Notes: generated by a model from the letters alone, not told the origin. Shown: positions 9,599-19,167, counted from the stretch's first letter. The stretch: DNA of 64,000 nt from Pseudoalteromonas luteoviolacea H33-S (GCF_001625695.1 NZ_AUXY01000133.1:186001-250000), one strand, 5' to 3'. Program-made: numbers and translations.

Positions 9599-10765
9599 AT
9601 GAATTTGCATGAGTATCAGGCAAAACAACTTTTTGCCGAATATGGTTTACCTGTGTCTGAGGGTTACGCTTGTGACACTCCTCAGGAAGCAGTTGAAGCT
9701 GCTGGTAAAATTGGTGGCGACAAGTGGGTCGTTAAATGTCAAGTACACGCGGGTGGCCGTGGTAAAGCTGGCGGTGTTAAGCTAGCTGATAGCAAAGACG
9801 AGATCCGCGCATTTGCTGAAAACTGGTTAGGTAAAAACCTAGTAACTTACCAGACTGACGAAAAAGGTCAGCCTGTTGCTAAGATCCTAGTTGAAAGCTG
9901 CACTGATATTGCAAATGAGCTATACCTTGGTGCTGTTGTTGACCGTGCTTCACGTAAAATCGTGTTCATGGCTTCAACTGAAGGTGGTGTTGAAATCGAG
10001 CAAGTTGCTGAAGAAACTCCAGAACTAATTCACAAAGCTGAAATCGATCCACTAGTAGGCCCTCAGGCATACCAAGGTCGTGAGCTAGGCTTCAAGCTTG
10101 GTCTTAACCCAGCACAGATCAAACAGTTCACTAAGATCTTCCTAGGTCTTGCGAACATGTTCATCGATCACGATTTTGCACTTCTAGAGATCAACCCTCT
10201 AGTAATCACTGACGAAAACAACCTACATTGCCTAGACGGCAAGATTGGTGTTGATGGCAACGCGCTATTCCGTCAGCCTAAGATCCGTGAATTCCACGAT
10301 CCTTCACAAGAAGATGCACGTGAAGCTCACGCTGCAAGCTTCGAGTTAAACTACGTTGCTCTAGACGGTAACGTTGGTTGTATGGTTAACGGTGCAGGCC
10401 TAGCGATGGGTACAATGGACATCGTAAACCTACACGGCGGTAAGCCAGCTAACTTCCTAGACGTTGGTGGCGGCGCGACTAAAGAGCGTGTATCTGAAGC
10501 ATTCAAGATCATCCTTTCAGATGACAACGTGAAAGCAGTACTAGTTAACATCTTCGGTGGAATCGTTCGTTGTGACATGATCGCTGAAGGTATCATTGGT
10601 GCAGTTAAAGAAGTTGGTGTAAGCGTACCTGTAGTTGTACGTCTTGAAGGTACTAACGCTGAAGCTGGCCGTGAAGTACTAGCTAACTCTGGTCTTGACA
10701 TCATCGCTGCTGAATCACTAACTGATGCTGCAGAGAAAGTAGTTGCTGCTGCGGAGGGCAAATAA
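9599..10765 (+). CDS. sucC: Succinyl-CoA synthetase beta subunit
   Basis: Forms succinate and a nucleoside triphosphate from succinyl-CoA together with SucD. The protein is an ATP-grasp enzyme; the nucleotide-binding loop GGRGKAGGVK and the C-terminal CoA-ligase-type domain (IFGGIVRCD) are visible. The 388 residues are the usual length. Its stop codon shares one base with the sucD start (TAATG), so the two subunits are translationally coupled. Confidence 0.98.
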   Translation: MNLHEYQAKQLFAEYGLPVSEGYACDTPQEAVEAAGKIGGDKWVVKCQVHAGGRGKAGGVKLADSKDEIRAFAENWLGKNLVTYQTDEKGQPVAKILVESCTDIANELYLGAVVDRASRKIVFMASTEGGVEIEQVAEETPELIHKAEIDPLVGPQAYQGRELGFKLGLNPAQIKQFTKIFLGLANMFIDHDFALLEINPLVITDENNLHCLDGKIGVDGNALFRQPKIREFHDPSQEDAREAHAASFELNYVALDGNVGCMVNGAGLAMGTMDIVNLHGGKPANFLDVGGGATKERVSEAFKIILSDDNVKAVLVNIFGGIVRCDMIAEGIIGAVKEVGVSVPVVVRLEGTNAEAGREVLANSGLDIIAAESLTDAAEKVVAAAEGK

Positions 10766-11637
10766 TGTCTGTACTAATTAATAAAGATACTAAAGTAATC
10801 TGTCAGGGTTTCACTGGTGGTCAGGGTACTTTCCACTCAGAGCAAGCTATCCAGTACGGTACGCAAATGGTTGGTGGTGTTTCACCTGGTAAAGGTGGTC
10901 AAACTCACCTTGGTCTTCCAGTATTCAACACTGTACGTGAAGCTGTAGAAGCAACTGGCGCAACTGCGACAGTAATCTACGTACCAGCTGCATTCTGTAA
11001 AGACGCTATCTTAGAAGCTATCGACGGTGGCATCGAGCTAATCGTTTGTATCACTGAAGGCATCCCTACATTAGATATGGTTGATGTTAAAGTGAAGCTA
11101 GAAGAAACTGGCGTTCGTATGATCGGTCCTAACTGCCCAGGTGTTATCACTCCGGGTGAGTGTAAGATTGGTATCATGCCTGGTCACATCCACCAGCCTG
11201 GTAAAGTAGGTATCGTATCTCGTTCAGGTACTCTTACTTACGAAGCAGTTAAGCAAACTACTGACGCTGGCTTCGGTCAATCAACTTGTGTTGGTATCGG
11301 TGGTGACCCAATCCCAGGTACTAACTTCATCGACGTACTAGAAATGTTCCAGAACGATCCTAAGACTGAAGCAATCGTAATGATTGGTGAGATCGGTGGT
11401 ACAGCAGAAGAAGAAGCTGCAGAGTACATCAAGCACAACGTGACTAAGCCAGTTGTTTCTTACATCGCTGGTGTTACTGCTCCTCCGGGCAAGCGTATGG
11501 GTCACGCTGGTGCAATCATCTCAGGTGGTAAAGGTACTGCTGATGAGAAGTTCGCAGCTCTAGAAGAAGCAGGCGTTAAGACTGTTCGCTCTCTTGCTGA
11601 GATCGGTTCTGCACTTAAAGAAAAAGCTGGTTGGTAA
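10765..11637 (+). CDS. sucD: Succinyl-CoA synthetase alpha subunit
   Basis: Carries the phosphohistidine intermediate and binds CoA in the succinyl-CoA synthetase heterotetramer. The CoA-binding GFTGGQGTFHSEQA start, the IGPNCPGVITPGE segment and the active-site His in MGHAGAII are present. The 290 residues match the family. It ends the TCA cluster just before a strong terminator. Confidence 0.98.
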   Translation: MSVLINKDTKVICQGFTGGQGTFHSEQAIQYGTQMVGGVSPGKGGQTHLGLPVFNTVREAVEATGATATVIYVPAAFCKDAILEAIDGGIELIVCITEGIPTLDMVDVKVKLEETGVRMIGPNCPGVITPGECKIGIMPGHIHQPGKVGIVSRSGTLTYEAVKQTTDAGFGQSTCVGIGGDPIPGTNFIDVLEMFQNDPKTEAIVMIGEIGGTAEEEAAEYIKHNVTKPVVSYIAGVTAPPGKRMGHAGAIISGGKGTADEKFAALEEAGVKTVRSLAEIGSALKEKAGW

Positions 11638-11654
11638 TCTTTTACCATTCAGAT

Positions 11655-11682
11655 AAAAAGGCTCCTTAGGGAGCCTTTTTTG
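11655..11682 (+). terminator. Terminator after sucD
   Basis: An 11-bp perfect stem (11655-11665 with 11670-11680), a TTAG loop and a T-rich tail. The left arm starts with five A, so it may also act on the opposite strand. Confidence 0.9.
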
Positions 11683-11743
11683 TTTTAACTTGTCCCGTCC
11701 TAGTTAAGGTTGACACTTTTCAAATTTAAATTTGGAGAATGTC

Positions 11744-12133
11744 ATGACATCTATATCTAAGAGAACCCAAAGAGATTATTCGCTTGCCTTTAAATTATCA
11801 GTTGTTGATAAGGTAGAAAAAAGCGAATGCACTTACAAACAAGCACAAGACCATTATGGTATCCAAGGGGCTTCGACAGTTTTAGTTTGGCTTCGTAAGC
11901 ATGGCCGTCTAGATTGGAGTAAAGGAACACCTAATCATATGAGTGAGGTCGGTTATATGTCAGAGCCCAAAGACTTAACGCCAGAGCAAAAAATCAAAGC
12001 ACTTGAGAAAGAGCTAGAGGAGGCAAAACTCAAGCCACAGTTCTTCGAAACGATAGTTGATGTACTTGATAAAGATTTCGGAGTACGTATTAGAAAAAAG
12101 CAACGCAACAAGTTATTGAAGAAAAAACCATAG
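11744..12133 (+). CDS. IS3-family transposase OrfA (helix-turn-helix)
   Basis: A small basic protein with a helix-turn-helix near its N-terminus (residues about 10-55, SLAFKLSVVDKVEKSE and the following helix) and a C-terminal Leu/Glu-rich coiled region, as in OrfA of IS3 elements that binds the element's ends. The ATG at 11744 follows a GGAG site; a TTG four codons upstream is less likely. The reading frame ends in an A-rich stretch (six A at 12122-12127) where a minus-one ribosomal shift would join orfB. Confidence 0.8.
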   Translation: MTSISKRTQRDYSLAFKLSVVDKVEKSECTYKQAQDHYGIQGASTVLVWLRKHGRLDWSKGTPNHMSEVGYMSEPKDLTPEQKIKALEKELEEAKLKPQFFETIVDVLDKDFGVRIRKKQRNKLLKKKP

Positions 12134-12435
12134 CCAAGCTATCGGTAAGTAAAGCGTGCATGTATTTGGGCATTACTCGGCAAGCTTATTACAAGCGTTG
12201 TAAAGTGAATGCAAACAACGCACTACTTGAGCAAAGTGTTCTCTCATTTGTGAGGCTTGAGCGCATGACTCACCCTCGTATTGGCACGAGAAAGTTACAA
12301 TATATGATGAAACAATCTCATATATCAATCGGAAGAGACCGCCTATTTACTTTACTAAGGCTAAATCGTTTATTAGTACCGAACAAACGCGCGTTCCATA
12401 AAACGACACATAGTCTTCATCGTGTCCCGTCCTAA
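12092..12435 (+). pseudogene. IS3-family transposase OrfB, N-terminal fragment
   Basis: Read in the minus-one frame relative to orfA, this fragment contains the HTH_21-type region of OrfB (ACMYLGITRQAYYKRC, then HPRIGTRKLQYMM and LLRLNRLLVPNKRA). The whole catalytic DDE integrase core is missing, because the frame runs into the duplicated element end at 12423 and stops at 12435. In intact elements this part is made as an OrfAB fusion through frameshifting. It is non-functional here. The start given is the approximate point where the frame overlaps orfA. Confidence 0.75.
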
Positions 12436-12452
12436 ATAAGGTTGACACTTTT

Positions 12453-12992
12453 AAAACTTTTTTTGAGAGTGAGAGACAATCGATAGTTAAGCCTACCTAA
12501 CGCAATCATACTCAAAGTAATTAGTCTTCATCCTTCAATTAGCTGGAGCTGTTCATGTGCAACTTGGCGATATAACCTGTAAACAAGTGGATTATGGTAA
12601 TCAAGGTCGATCAACCGTTTTCGTTAGATTCGAAAGTATGCGTGTCTAAATTGCTCTCAAGTTATATCAAAGCGACAAAGTATGGATAAGTTAAAAATCC
12701 AGGACACTCTAGTGAAACCTACCAGCTTAAAACAGGTTAGCTAATGCCAAAGTCATGGGCTGGACCTTTCGAAGGTGTAACTCATGCACACAAAACTAAC
12801 AAGAGGTGAGTATTTAAAAAAGCTTATAGTTTTATAACTATATGCCCTAGTTAAAACAAATGTATATATATTTTGTGTGAACTTTATTCGTTTATTGCGT
12901 TTTTTATTTTTATATTCATATATGTATTTTAGTTGTTAACTAATGGTTCTCAAGCTGTTATATTGCCCCCGAATTAGAAAAAGGAGAATAAT
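12453..12992. other. Gene-poor junction after the IS remnant
   Basis: About 540 bases without a convincing gene. A short open stretch at about 12519-12650 on the plus strand, ending before the stop at 12650, reads QLAGAVHVQLGDIT and may be the tail of a decayed gene, but I do not recognise it. The last 150 bases are very AT-rich and probably hold the promoter of the following lipoprotein gene. I found no inverted right end of the IS. Confidence 0.4.
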
Positions 12993-14957
12993 GTGCGGTT
13001 AATTTTCAGTTCAATAGTTTTGGGGTTACTTGCAGGATGTGGTGGAGGTTCTTCAAACGATAATCAAAATACAGCGCCTTCTGTTGCAGCTGCGAATAGC
13101 TCATCTACCAATAGCTCTTCAACAAATAGCTCATCGTCCAATAGGGCGCCAATATTCAACTCAGAACGAAATTGGTCGGTTATCGCAAATACCGAGACAA
13201 GTAAGGTTTTTACGCTTTCTGATGCCGATGGAGATGAGATTTCAGCTCAAGTAGACAATTTACCAACTTGGTTATCTTTTTCTTTAGAAGGGAGTAATCT
13301 AACACTGGTTGCTAAACCAACTTTGTCAGAGGTAGGTACTCATTCAATTGCAGTGACTTTGTCAGACGGTGAAAGTTCTGCAAATCACAACATTGAAATA
13401 ACTGTTGAAGATGACTCAACGCAGCACGCAGAGGATCCAATTGCGCTTGATGACGACACTCTAGTCGGTACTTGGTCGAATGCGGATGAAGGCCTTTTAT
13501 TTTATTTTGCTGAAGATAAGTCAGGCCTAGGTAAAATAAAGCAAACTAACTTTGCGTTCTCTTGGGATAATAAAGGCACCATAGAGCTGCAAACCAAAGA
13601 AGTTGAATGTTTTGTTAATTGCAGTAGTGCAGATTTGCTATCCATCGAGGCATTTTCCCTAAGCGATGATCAATTACGCGCTAAGCTCTTTAAGAATGAG
13701 TCAGAATATGACTGGATCACCCTTACAAAGGGTGACGTAAAAGAGCTTGAATACAGTGAATATAGTGAGCAAAGACTTTCGGATTATGTAAATGTCAGTG
13801 AGCTAACTACCTCTGAAACAGAGATGTCTAGATTTATTGGTTACCTACATGTTAACTACGGTGATTACAACCAGTGGGTTAGTTTTAATGACGAAGCGGA
13901 TTATCGTGCAACGACTGGCTTTGAATTATTAGATACGCGAGTTAGCGCATCTACGCCTAGCGTTTTAACACTAGATTTTGAGAATAAGGTTACTCAAAAC
14001 ACAAAAAGCTTATCGTTCAGGACACATATCACAGCAACTAAACTGATCGCCGCGGTTGATGATTATGCTGCATTTGAGTTTACATACCAGTTCAAACTTG
14101 ATGCCTATTCATTTGTTGCCAAGGATGAAATTGAGGATTATGTAGGCTTAGCGGAGGTGTTGGAACCACGTTCTAGCTATAAAATATACAGAGGCATTAC
14201 CTTCTTGCCATTTTCTAATCTGTCCGCAAATGCCAAGCATGGTGGCTTTTCTACCACGTGGTTTATAGATTTGGCGTCAGGTGAAAGGTTCAAAGGTAGT
14301 AATGCTCGGGTGAGTATTAATTCTGGTAACAATGCCAGTTTAGTTTCTAAAAATCTAATTACAGGAGACGAAGAGCCTGTAGAAGTAACTTTTGAGAAGT
14401 CATTCGGTGGCTTAACCTACAAAATAGACAATTTTAGCAAAACAATTAGCTATGCTGAGCTTTATGATAATAGAAAAGCATTTATCTACACACGAACAGA
14501 TCCTGCAAAGAAGGTTTTTTCAAATGCTTATATAAGTCAGTTTATTGAGCTTGATAAGGTCACTCAAGATGATTATTTGAAACTATTCTATCGCGATGGT
14601 ACTTTTCTGAATAATAAAGGCTTTGTTGAAATTGTTTATCCTTTAGAAAATGGTAAAGCCGTAGTCTTCAGTGATGATGCACAAAGTCCAAATGGACGTT
14701 GGAAATTCGAAGACGATAATAGTATGACCTTGATAACTCCATGTTATGAGGATAGCTTTTCCGAGTGCTTGAATAATGACGGTGATCTGACTGTTGTTAA
14801 TTATAAGTTGATGCAAAAACTTGATGAGGGTTATTGGTTTAAGCAACTTCGTACTGACAGAGAGGTAAGCCCACAAGGTCTTATTCTCACTTCTAATACT
14901 GAAAGCTTGGAATTTATGCGTACTTGTAAGGGGACATGTAACGCCAGCAGTAACTAA
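12993..14957 (+). CDS. Putative lipoprotein with Ig/cadherin-like domain
   Basis: I do not recognise the family of the whole protein. It starts with GTG behind an AAGGAG site; the overlapping ATG two bases earlier stops after three codons. A lipoprotein signal with the LLAGC box puts the lipidated Cys at residue 16, so it is anchored in the outer or inner membrane. A low-complexity Ser/Asn linker follows (about residues 36-50). Residues about 52-140 look like a putative-Ig (He_PIG/cadherin-like) domain: DADGDEISAQVDNLPTWLSF and the LSDGESSANHNIEITV end. The remaining 500 residues are acidic and of unknown function. Its neighbours give no functional clue; it stands alone between the IS remnant and a membrane-protein gene. 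Confidence 0.8.
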   Translation: MRLIFSSIVLGLLAGCGGGSSNDNQNTAPSVAAANSSSTNSSSTNSSSSNRAPIFNSERNWSVIANTETSKVFTLSDADGDEISAQVDNLPTWLSFSLEGSNLTLVAKPTLSEVGTHSIAVTLSDGESSANHNIEITVEDDSTQHAEDPIALDDDTLVGTWSNADEGLLFYFAEDKSGLGKIKQTNFAFSWDNKGTIELQTKEVECFVNCSSADLLSIEAFSLSDDQLRAKLFKNESEYDWITLTKGDVKELEYSEYSEQRLSDYVNVSELTTSETEMSRFIGYLHVNYGDYNQWVSFNDEADYRATTGFELLDTRVSASTPSVLTLDFENKVTQNTKSLSFRTHITATKLIAAVDDYAAFEFTYQFKLDAYSFVAKDEIEDYVGLAEVLEPRSSYKIYRGITFLPFSNLSANAKHGGFSTTWFIDLASGERFKGSNARVSINSGNNASLVSKNLITGDEEPVEVTFEKSFGGLTYKIDNFSKTISYAELYDNRKAFIYTRTDPAKKVFSNAYISQFIELDKVTQDDYLKLFYRDGTFLNNKGFVEIVYPLENGKAVVFSDDAQSPNGRWKFEDDNSMTLITPCYEDSFSECLNNDGDLTVVNYKLMQKLDEGYWFKQLRTDREVSPQGLILTSNTESLEFMRTCKGTCNASSN

Positions 14958-14965
14958 ACTGTGTC

Positions 14966-14990
14966 AAAGGCAAGCAGTCTGCTTGCCTTT
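14966..14990 (+). terminator. Hairpin after the lipoprotein gene
   Basis: A perfect 11-bp stem (14966-14976 with 14980-14990) with a 3-base loop lies 9 bases after the stop codon. The T run is contained in the stem end only, so termination may be weak. Confidence 0.6.
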
Positions 14991-15145
14991 CCTATGTAAA
15001 TCTATATTTCATCTCTTATTATTAGTTTTTATTTTAAACTAACGCCTTATTTACTCTTTAAATAAGCCTGCAATTAAATGTTCTTGAAGTTTGCCATAAA
15101 TCCCTGATATAAATAACCTTTCTGCATAATATAATAGGTAACGTC

Positions 15146-16171
15146 ATGTCCAAAAAGGACTTTGTAAGTCATTTACTAACAGAATGTGATGTCATGATCC
15201 GCTATGCTTCCGGTGAAGGTAAGACTGTGCCCAGTCATATTCCCAATACAATTTATCAGTTACAAAATAAGCATGATATTGACGAATATACTTTGCTCTT
15301 GGAAAACGAGCTCACTGCTTTAACTAAGTGCCACAAAGAGCTTTCGCTCCTTGTTTACCCTGCTAAACCGCTTACTCTGGCTATCATGGATAAAGAGTCA
15401 GCTTCAGTAAGCTGGCTGAGGTTTTTGGGGCCTGTAAAGCTGGTTCGCCATATGTCTTTATTAGCGTTGTTCTTTTTAATCTCAATCATTGCGTTGTCAA
15501 TTTCTCCTGAAGTGAATCAGAAAACCATCAATGAAGGCTTGTTTAATTCTGAAGGCAGGGTGCTTTTATTAAACCAGCTCTTCTTACTTTGCTGTGCAGG
15601 TCTTGGGGCGACTTTTGCTTGTTTATATAAATCACGCAACTTTATACGATCGTGTAACTATGACCCTAAATTTGATTCAACTTATTGGTCTATGGTGATT
15701 ATGGGCTTCATGGCGGGTTTGATGATTGCAGAGTTGATCCCTACACAAGACATTACCCAGAGCCCTAGTTCATCGATTGGCGATTTTCATAAACCATTGG
15801 CAGCGCTTCTTGGCGGCTTTTCTGCTGATGTTATTTATAGTGTATTGAATCGACTGGTTGAAGTGCTCAATCAGCTCATGGGGAGTACAGATCAAAAGGC
15901 TAAAGATAAGGTAAAAGTTACCCTTACTAGGGCTGACTTAGCAGAGCAGTTACAGCAACAAAACAAGGATATTAAAGACTCTATTTTACAGAGCCAAAAA
16001 TTGAACCAGCAGGTCTTTAGTGCACTTTCTACAGAATTCACATCAACAGTATTTAACAAAAGTGATTTTCAGCCTGCATCACAAGATATCAACCGACCCA
16101 GAACAGATGGGGCAGATGTCCATAATAAGAAGACAAAATCAGAGAAAGAGCAGCCTGTATTGTCAGAGTAA
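15146..16171 (+). CDS. Four-helix inner-membrane protein, function unknown
   Basis: I do not recognise a named family. Four hydrophobic segments are visible at about residues 107-127, 143-165, 185-203 and 217-238. They lie between a soluble N-terminal half and a soluble C-terminal tail. The tail is Gln-rich and heptad-like (about residues 265-300) and probably forms a coiled coil. The central region contains GLGATFACLYKSRNF and GGFSADVIYSVLNR. The start ATG has an AGGTAA-type ribosome site. It lies 110 bases upstream of the TPR/GGDEF-like gene on the same strand, so a shared envelope or signalling role is possible but unproven. Confidence 0.75.
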   Translation: MSKKDFVSHLLTECDVMIRYASGEGKTVPSHIPNTIYQLQNKHDIDEYTLLLENELTALTKCHKELSLLVYPAKPLTLAIMDKESASVSWLRFLGPVKLVRHMSLLALFFLISIIALSISPEVNQKTINEGLFNSEGRVLLLNQLFLLCCAGLGATFACLYKSRNFIRSCNYDPKFDSTYWSMVIMGFMAGLMIAELIPTQDITQSPSSSIGDFHKPLAALLGGFSADVIYSVLNRLVEVLNQLMGSTDQKAKDKVKVTLTRADLAEQLQQQNKDIKDSILQSQKLNQQVFSALSTEFTSTVFNKSDFQPASQDINRPRTDGADVHNKKTKSEKEQPVLSE

Positions 16172-16280
16172 TAATGCACTTTTGAGTGGGATAGCCAGTT
16201 ACAAAACGTCCCGTAATTTATTGTATATTTCGTAATAAAGGATTACATTTAAAGCGAGGTAAACTTTACGGGAAGCGTAT

Positions 16281-18074
16281 TTGCAACACATATTTTTTTT
16301 GTTAGTGGTGGCTTTACTTTACTCATTGCCTGCATCAGCATTTTCAAAACCACAGTTACTGGAGTTTGAAGCATCGGTTGTTTCCTCTCCTGCTCAATTA
16401 CTTAAAATGGAAATGCCTCCTGTTGGCATCGATGAGCTGTTATGGTTGACGCTTAGAGCCCGCGCTGCGTTCTTTAGAGGCGATATCGATACTGCGGCGA
16501 AACTTTTTGACTTGGGAAAGGCCAGAGCACAATCTTCACCTTTACAACTTACTTCTGGTTACTGGTTTTTATATCGTGCTTTTTTCTCAGTAGAGCAGGG
16601 TGATTTAAATAAAGCGAAGCAGTATATAAAGCAAGCTAGCCTTTGTTTTACTCAAAATAGAGAAAGTGAGTTTTTGGTACGCGCTCACGCGATGGAAGCT
16701 ATCATTTCAGTGTGGCGAGAAGAGTATAGTACTGCATTAAAGCGACTTCAGACGGCGCAAGGGCTGATGTCTAAATACTCTAACGAGCAAGGTGATATCA
16801 CTAAATTATTGGTCTATGATGCGCTAACAGCTTATTACTCAACGTTGAAATTTTACGTCAAAGCACTAGGTTATGCACACCAAGCACAAGAATTAGCTGA
16901 CAGACAAAATAATGTTCTGGATGGTTTACCTGTAAAATATAACCTGTGCTTAACATTATTGCGAGCTGGGCTGCTTGAAAAAGCAAAAGTATGTTATTCG
17001 CAAATGCTTGTAGCTTCTGAAGAATACGATTTGCCGAGGTATAAATTTTGGGCTTTATCAGGGCTTGGTAAAATAGCGTTATCAGAAAAAACATTCGAGC
17101 TATCCATAAAACATTTTAATTCAGCCCAAAGTACACAAAAAAGCGCCATTATAAACCCCGCGCACATTATTGTGCTACACAATAACCTCGGGTATGCATA
17201 TGCACAAACTAAGATGTTTGATAAAGCACTTGAGCAAATTACGTTTTCAAAACAGGTTTTGAGTACATATCACAGCCCATTAAATAATAGATATATGAGA
17301 CAAACACTCAAAATCGAAGCGGATGTGCATCAAGCGAAGCAAGATTTTCCGCAGACAGTATCCACATTACGTACTTATATTCGCCTGCTCGAGGAGAGCG
17401 AATTAAAGACACAAGGTAAGCAGCAAAATGATAATCAAAATGTAATAAGGTTAGATCGTAGGGAGAAGAGTTCGCCTAAAGAACACCGGCAAAATTACAG
17501 TTCTAAAGAAGATGGAACGTTGACAAAGGCATATATTTTTATTGCGTTGTTACTTGCTTGTTTGATTGGCCTGATTATTTATCATAGACAGTCAACAAGT
17601 AAATTGACTCAAGACTTGTATTACAGAGATATCGCCACAGGCTTATATAATAGACGCTATTTGATTGAAAAACATGATGATTTTACAAGTTGTCATGTGG
17701 ATTATGCTATGGCGCTTATCGAGGTAAATTCAGAACTTAGTGAAAGGTATAGCAGTAACGTGTTTGAGGACTCTGATCTTAGATTTATTGCCGACCAACT
17801 GTTGATGCAATTTCGAGATGATGGTGATTTAGTCTGTAGGGTGAGTGATCAAGAGTTTGTAATCATGTGTTTAGGGATGAAAAAAACAGTTTTACAAAAG
17901 CGATTAGCGGCGCTCAATAAGGTCTTGATAGCACAGAGCAACAAGGCCCCGTTGTCAATATCTGGCGCACTCATATGCTCAGATGAGGGCGACTTTGGAA
18001 ACATATTTGCCGAATTAGAAAGTCGCTTGAACCATGTCAAGCGCACAGCCAAAGGGCAGGTGATTTCGTTTTAA
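16281..18074 (+). CDS. TPR membrane protein with degenerate GGDEF domain
   Basis: Probable envelope signalling protein. The start is a TTG at 16281 behind GGGAAG. It is supported by a clear signal peptide that ends at ASA before FSKP; the next internal Met would remove it. A periplasmic region of TPR-like helices covers about residues 40-390. One membrane helix follows (AYIFIALLLACLIGLIIY, about residue 415-432). The cytoplasmic end is a GGDEF-type domain that begins with the family hallmark TGLYNRRYL. The GGDEF active-site signature is replaced by VSDQEF, so the domain is unlikely to make cyclic di-GMP and may instead bind a nucleotide or a partner. Related TPR-TM-GGDEF proteins are usually sensors. 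Confidence 0.82.
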   Translation: MQHIFFLLVVALLYSLPASAFSKPQLLEFEASVVSSPAQLLKMEMPPVGIDELLWLTLRARAAFFRGDIDTAAKLFDLGKARAQSSPLQLTSGYWFLYRAFFSVEQGDLNKAKQYIKQASLCFTQNRESEFLVRAHAMEAIISVWREEYSTALKRLQTAQGLMSKYSNEQGDITKLLVYDALTAYYSTLKFYVKALGYAHQAQELADRQNNVLDGLPVKYNLCLTLLRAGLLEKAKVCYSQMLVASEEYDLPRYKFWALSGLGKIALSEKTFELSIKHFNSAQSTQKSAIINPAHIIVLHNNLGYAYAQTKMFDKALEQITFSKQVLSTYHSPLNNRYMRQTLKIEADVHQAKQDFPQTVSTLRTYIRLLEESELKTQGKQQNDNQNVIRLDRREKSSPKEHRQNYSSKEDGTLTKAYIFIALLLACLIGLIIYHRQSTSKLTQDLYYRDIATGLYNRRYLIEKHDDFTSCHVDYAMALIEVNSELSERYSSNVFEDSDLRFIADQLLMQFRDDGDLVCRVSDQEFVIMCLGMKKTVLQKRLAALNKVLIAQSNKAPLSISGALICSDEGDFGNIFAELESRLNHVKRTAKGQVISF

Positions 18075-18085
18075 TCACCTGCTTT
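18056..18085 (+). terminator. Hairpin overlapping the stop of the TPR/GGDEF-like gene
   Basis: The 10-bp inverted repeat 18056-18065 / 18073-18082 spans the stop codon and is followed by TTTAAAAGGCTTTTTTA. It lies between two convergent genes and may act on both strands. Confidence 0.6.
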
Positions 18086-18096
18086 AAAAGGCTTTT

Positions 18097-19167
18097 TTAA
18101 TAGTTATAACTAATGTGTTGGAAAAATCGCATTGTTATATCTTGCTTTTCTGGGTTTACGGGAAGCTGAGTTATAAATCGCCTTACCATGGTTTCAACAT
18201 TGTTCATGAATTTTCCATACCCCGTATCTTTGTTATCACTGTCGTTAGCTACGATAACAAAATGCATTACATCACATAGATATTCGGCGTCCCAAATTGT
18301 GTGGGTTTGTCCGTCAATAAGCGAAGTGTCAAAGCTCAGCTTTTGCAGTTCTCGGTTGTGTGCTGATTTATCAATTTGGCTATTCCTGACAATAGGCAGT
18401 CTACCATCAGCTACAAATCCTATATGTGTCAGCTGAAGCTGATTACATGTTGTCAGTAGTTTATCTTCAATATGCCTGTAAAAGTTCGCATAGTCACCAG
18501 GTCTGAGCATATGCTGGTATTCGGTTTTAATGGCTCTAGTGATCGGAACAGAGAATGTAACATAGGTAATTTCACTATGAGCCTCAGGCAATGAGCAGTT
18601 TCTGGCTTGATAACGAGGGTATAAGCTTCTCAGCTTATAACCATATGTTTCTCTATGACCTTTAATTTTTGAGAAAATATCATATGTGAGATGTTGATGG
18701 TCTCTCACTTTTATCTGCATATTTTCTTCTTCATATTGAGACTGAAGTGCGTCTAAAGCACGCTTTACTTTACTATGAAAAGACGCAGCATTTGCTCTTA
18801 GTTCATCACCTGTGGCTAAAAACAAGAAACGGATCTTTCTAGCTTTATGATCTTCATCACTGTAAACCTTGTGCGCTTCATGATATTTAGGGTTGTAAAA
18901 AAACAGGATTTGTTTGTCTGTTTGTAAACTGTAAGCCTCTTCGTGATATCTGACAACGGGCAGCTTGTCATTTACAATAAGCTGTACGTTATATAATTCA
19001 TATTCATCACACAGTGCAAATAGCTTTCTTGAGAGGCGCTGATAAGCACTTTCAACATCATCAAAGCGTTCATAGAAAGAGTTCTCGGGTTTAAACTCTG
19101 CCAAAATATAGTGGTTATTGCGAGCATTGGTTGGAATATAGACACGATGTAAATTCAATGAAGCCAT
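18097..19167 (-). CDS. Uncharacterised protein with two similar halves
   Basis: I do not recognise the 356-residue protein. It has no signal peptide or membrane helix, so it should be cytoplasmic. The two halves look like an internal duplication. IVNDKLPVVR around residue 64 corresponds to VADGRLPIVR around 248. A hydrophobic strand with a following helix (RFLFLATGDE and HFVIVANDSD) comes at the same distance after each. Each half may be a small alpha/beta domain. It is on the opposite strand to all neighbours, converging with the TPR/GGDEF-like gene. A GGATTAAAAATG start context gives a plausible ribosome site. Confidence 0.72.
   Translation of the reverse strand: MASLNLHRVYIPTNARNNHYILAEFKPENSFYERFDDVESAYQRLSRKLFALCDEYELYNVQLIVNDKLPVVRYHEEAYSLQTDKQILFFYNPKYHEAHKVYSDEDHKARKIRFLFLATGDELRANAASFHSKVKRALDALQSQYEEENMQIKVRDHQHLTYDIFSKIKGHRETYGYKLRSLYPRYQARNCSLPEAHSEITYVTFSVPITRAIKTEYQHMLRPGDYANFYRHIEDKLLTTCNQLQLTHIGFVADGRLPIVRNSQIDKSAHNRELQKLSFDTSLIDGQTHTIWDAEYLCDVMHFVIVANDSDNKDTGYGKFMNNVETMVRRFITQLPVNPEKQDITMRFFQHISYNY

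Larger units (their letters stand above)
11691..12452 (+). mobile_element. Truncated IS3-family element with duplicated left end
   Basis: The element begins TGTCCCGTCCTA at 11691, directly after the sucD terminator, and contains orfA and the beginning of orfB of an IS3-type transposase. OrfB breaks off at 12422. At that point the first 30 bases of the element recur in direct orientation at 12423-12452 with two mismatches. No inverted right end is visible downstream, so the copy cannot move by itself. The arrangement could come from a second insertion followed by deletion. Confidence 0.75.
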
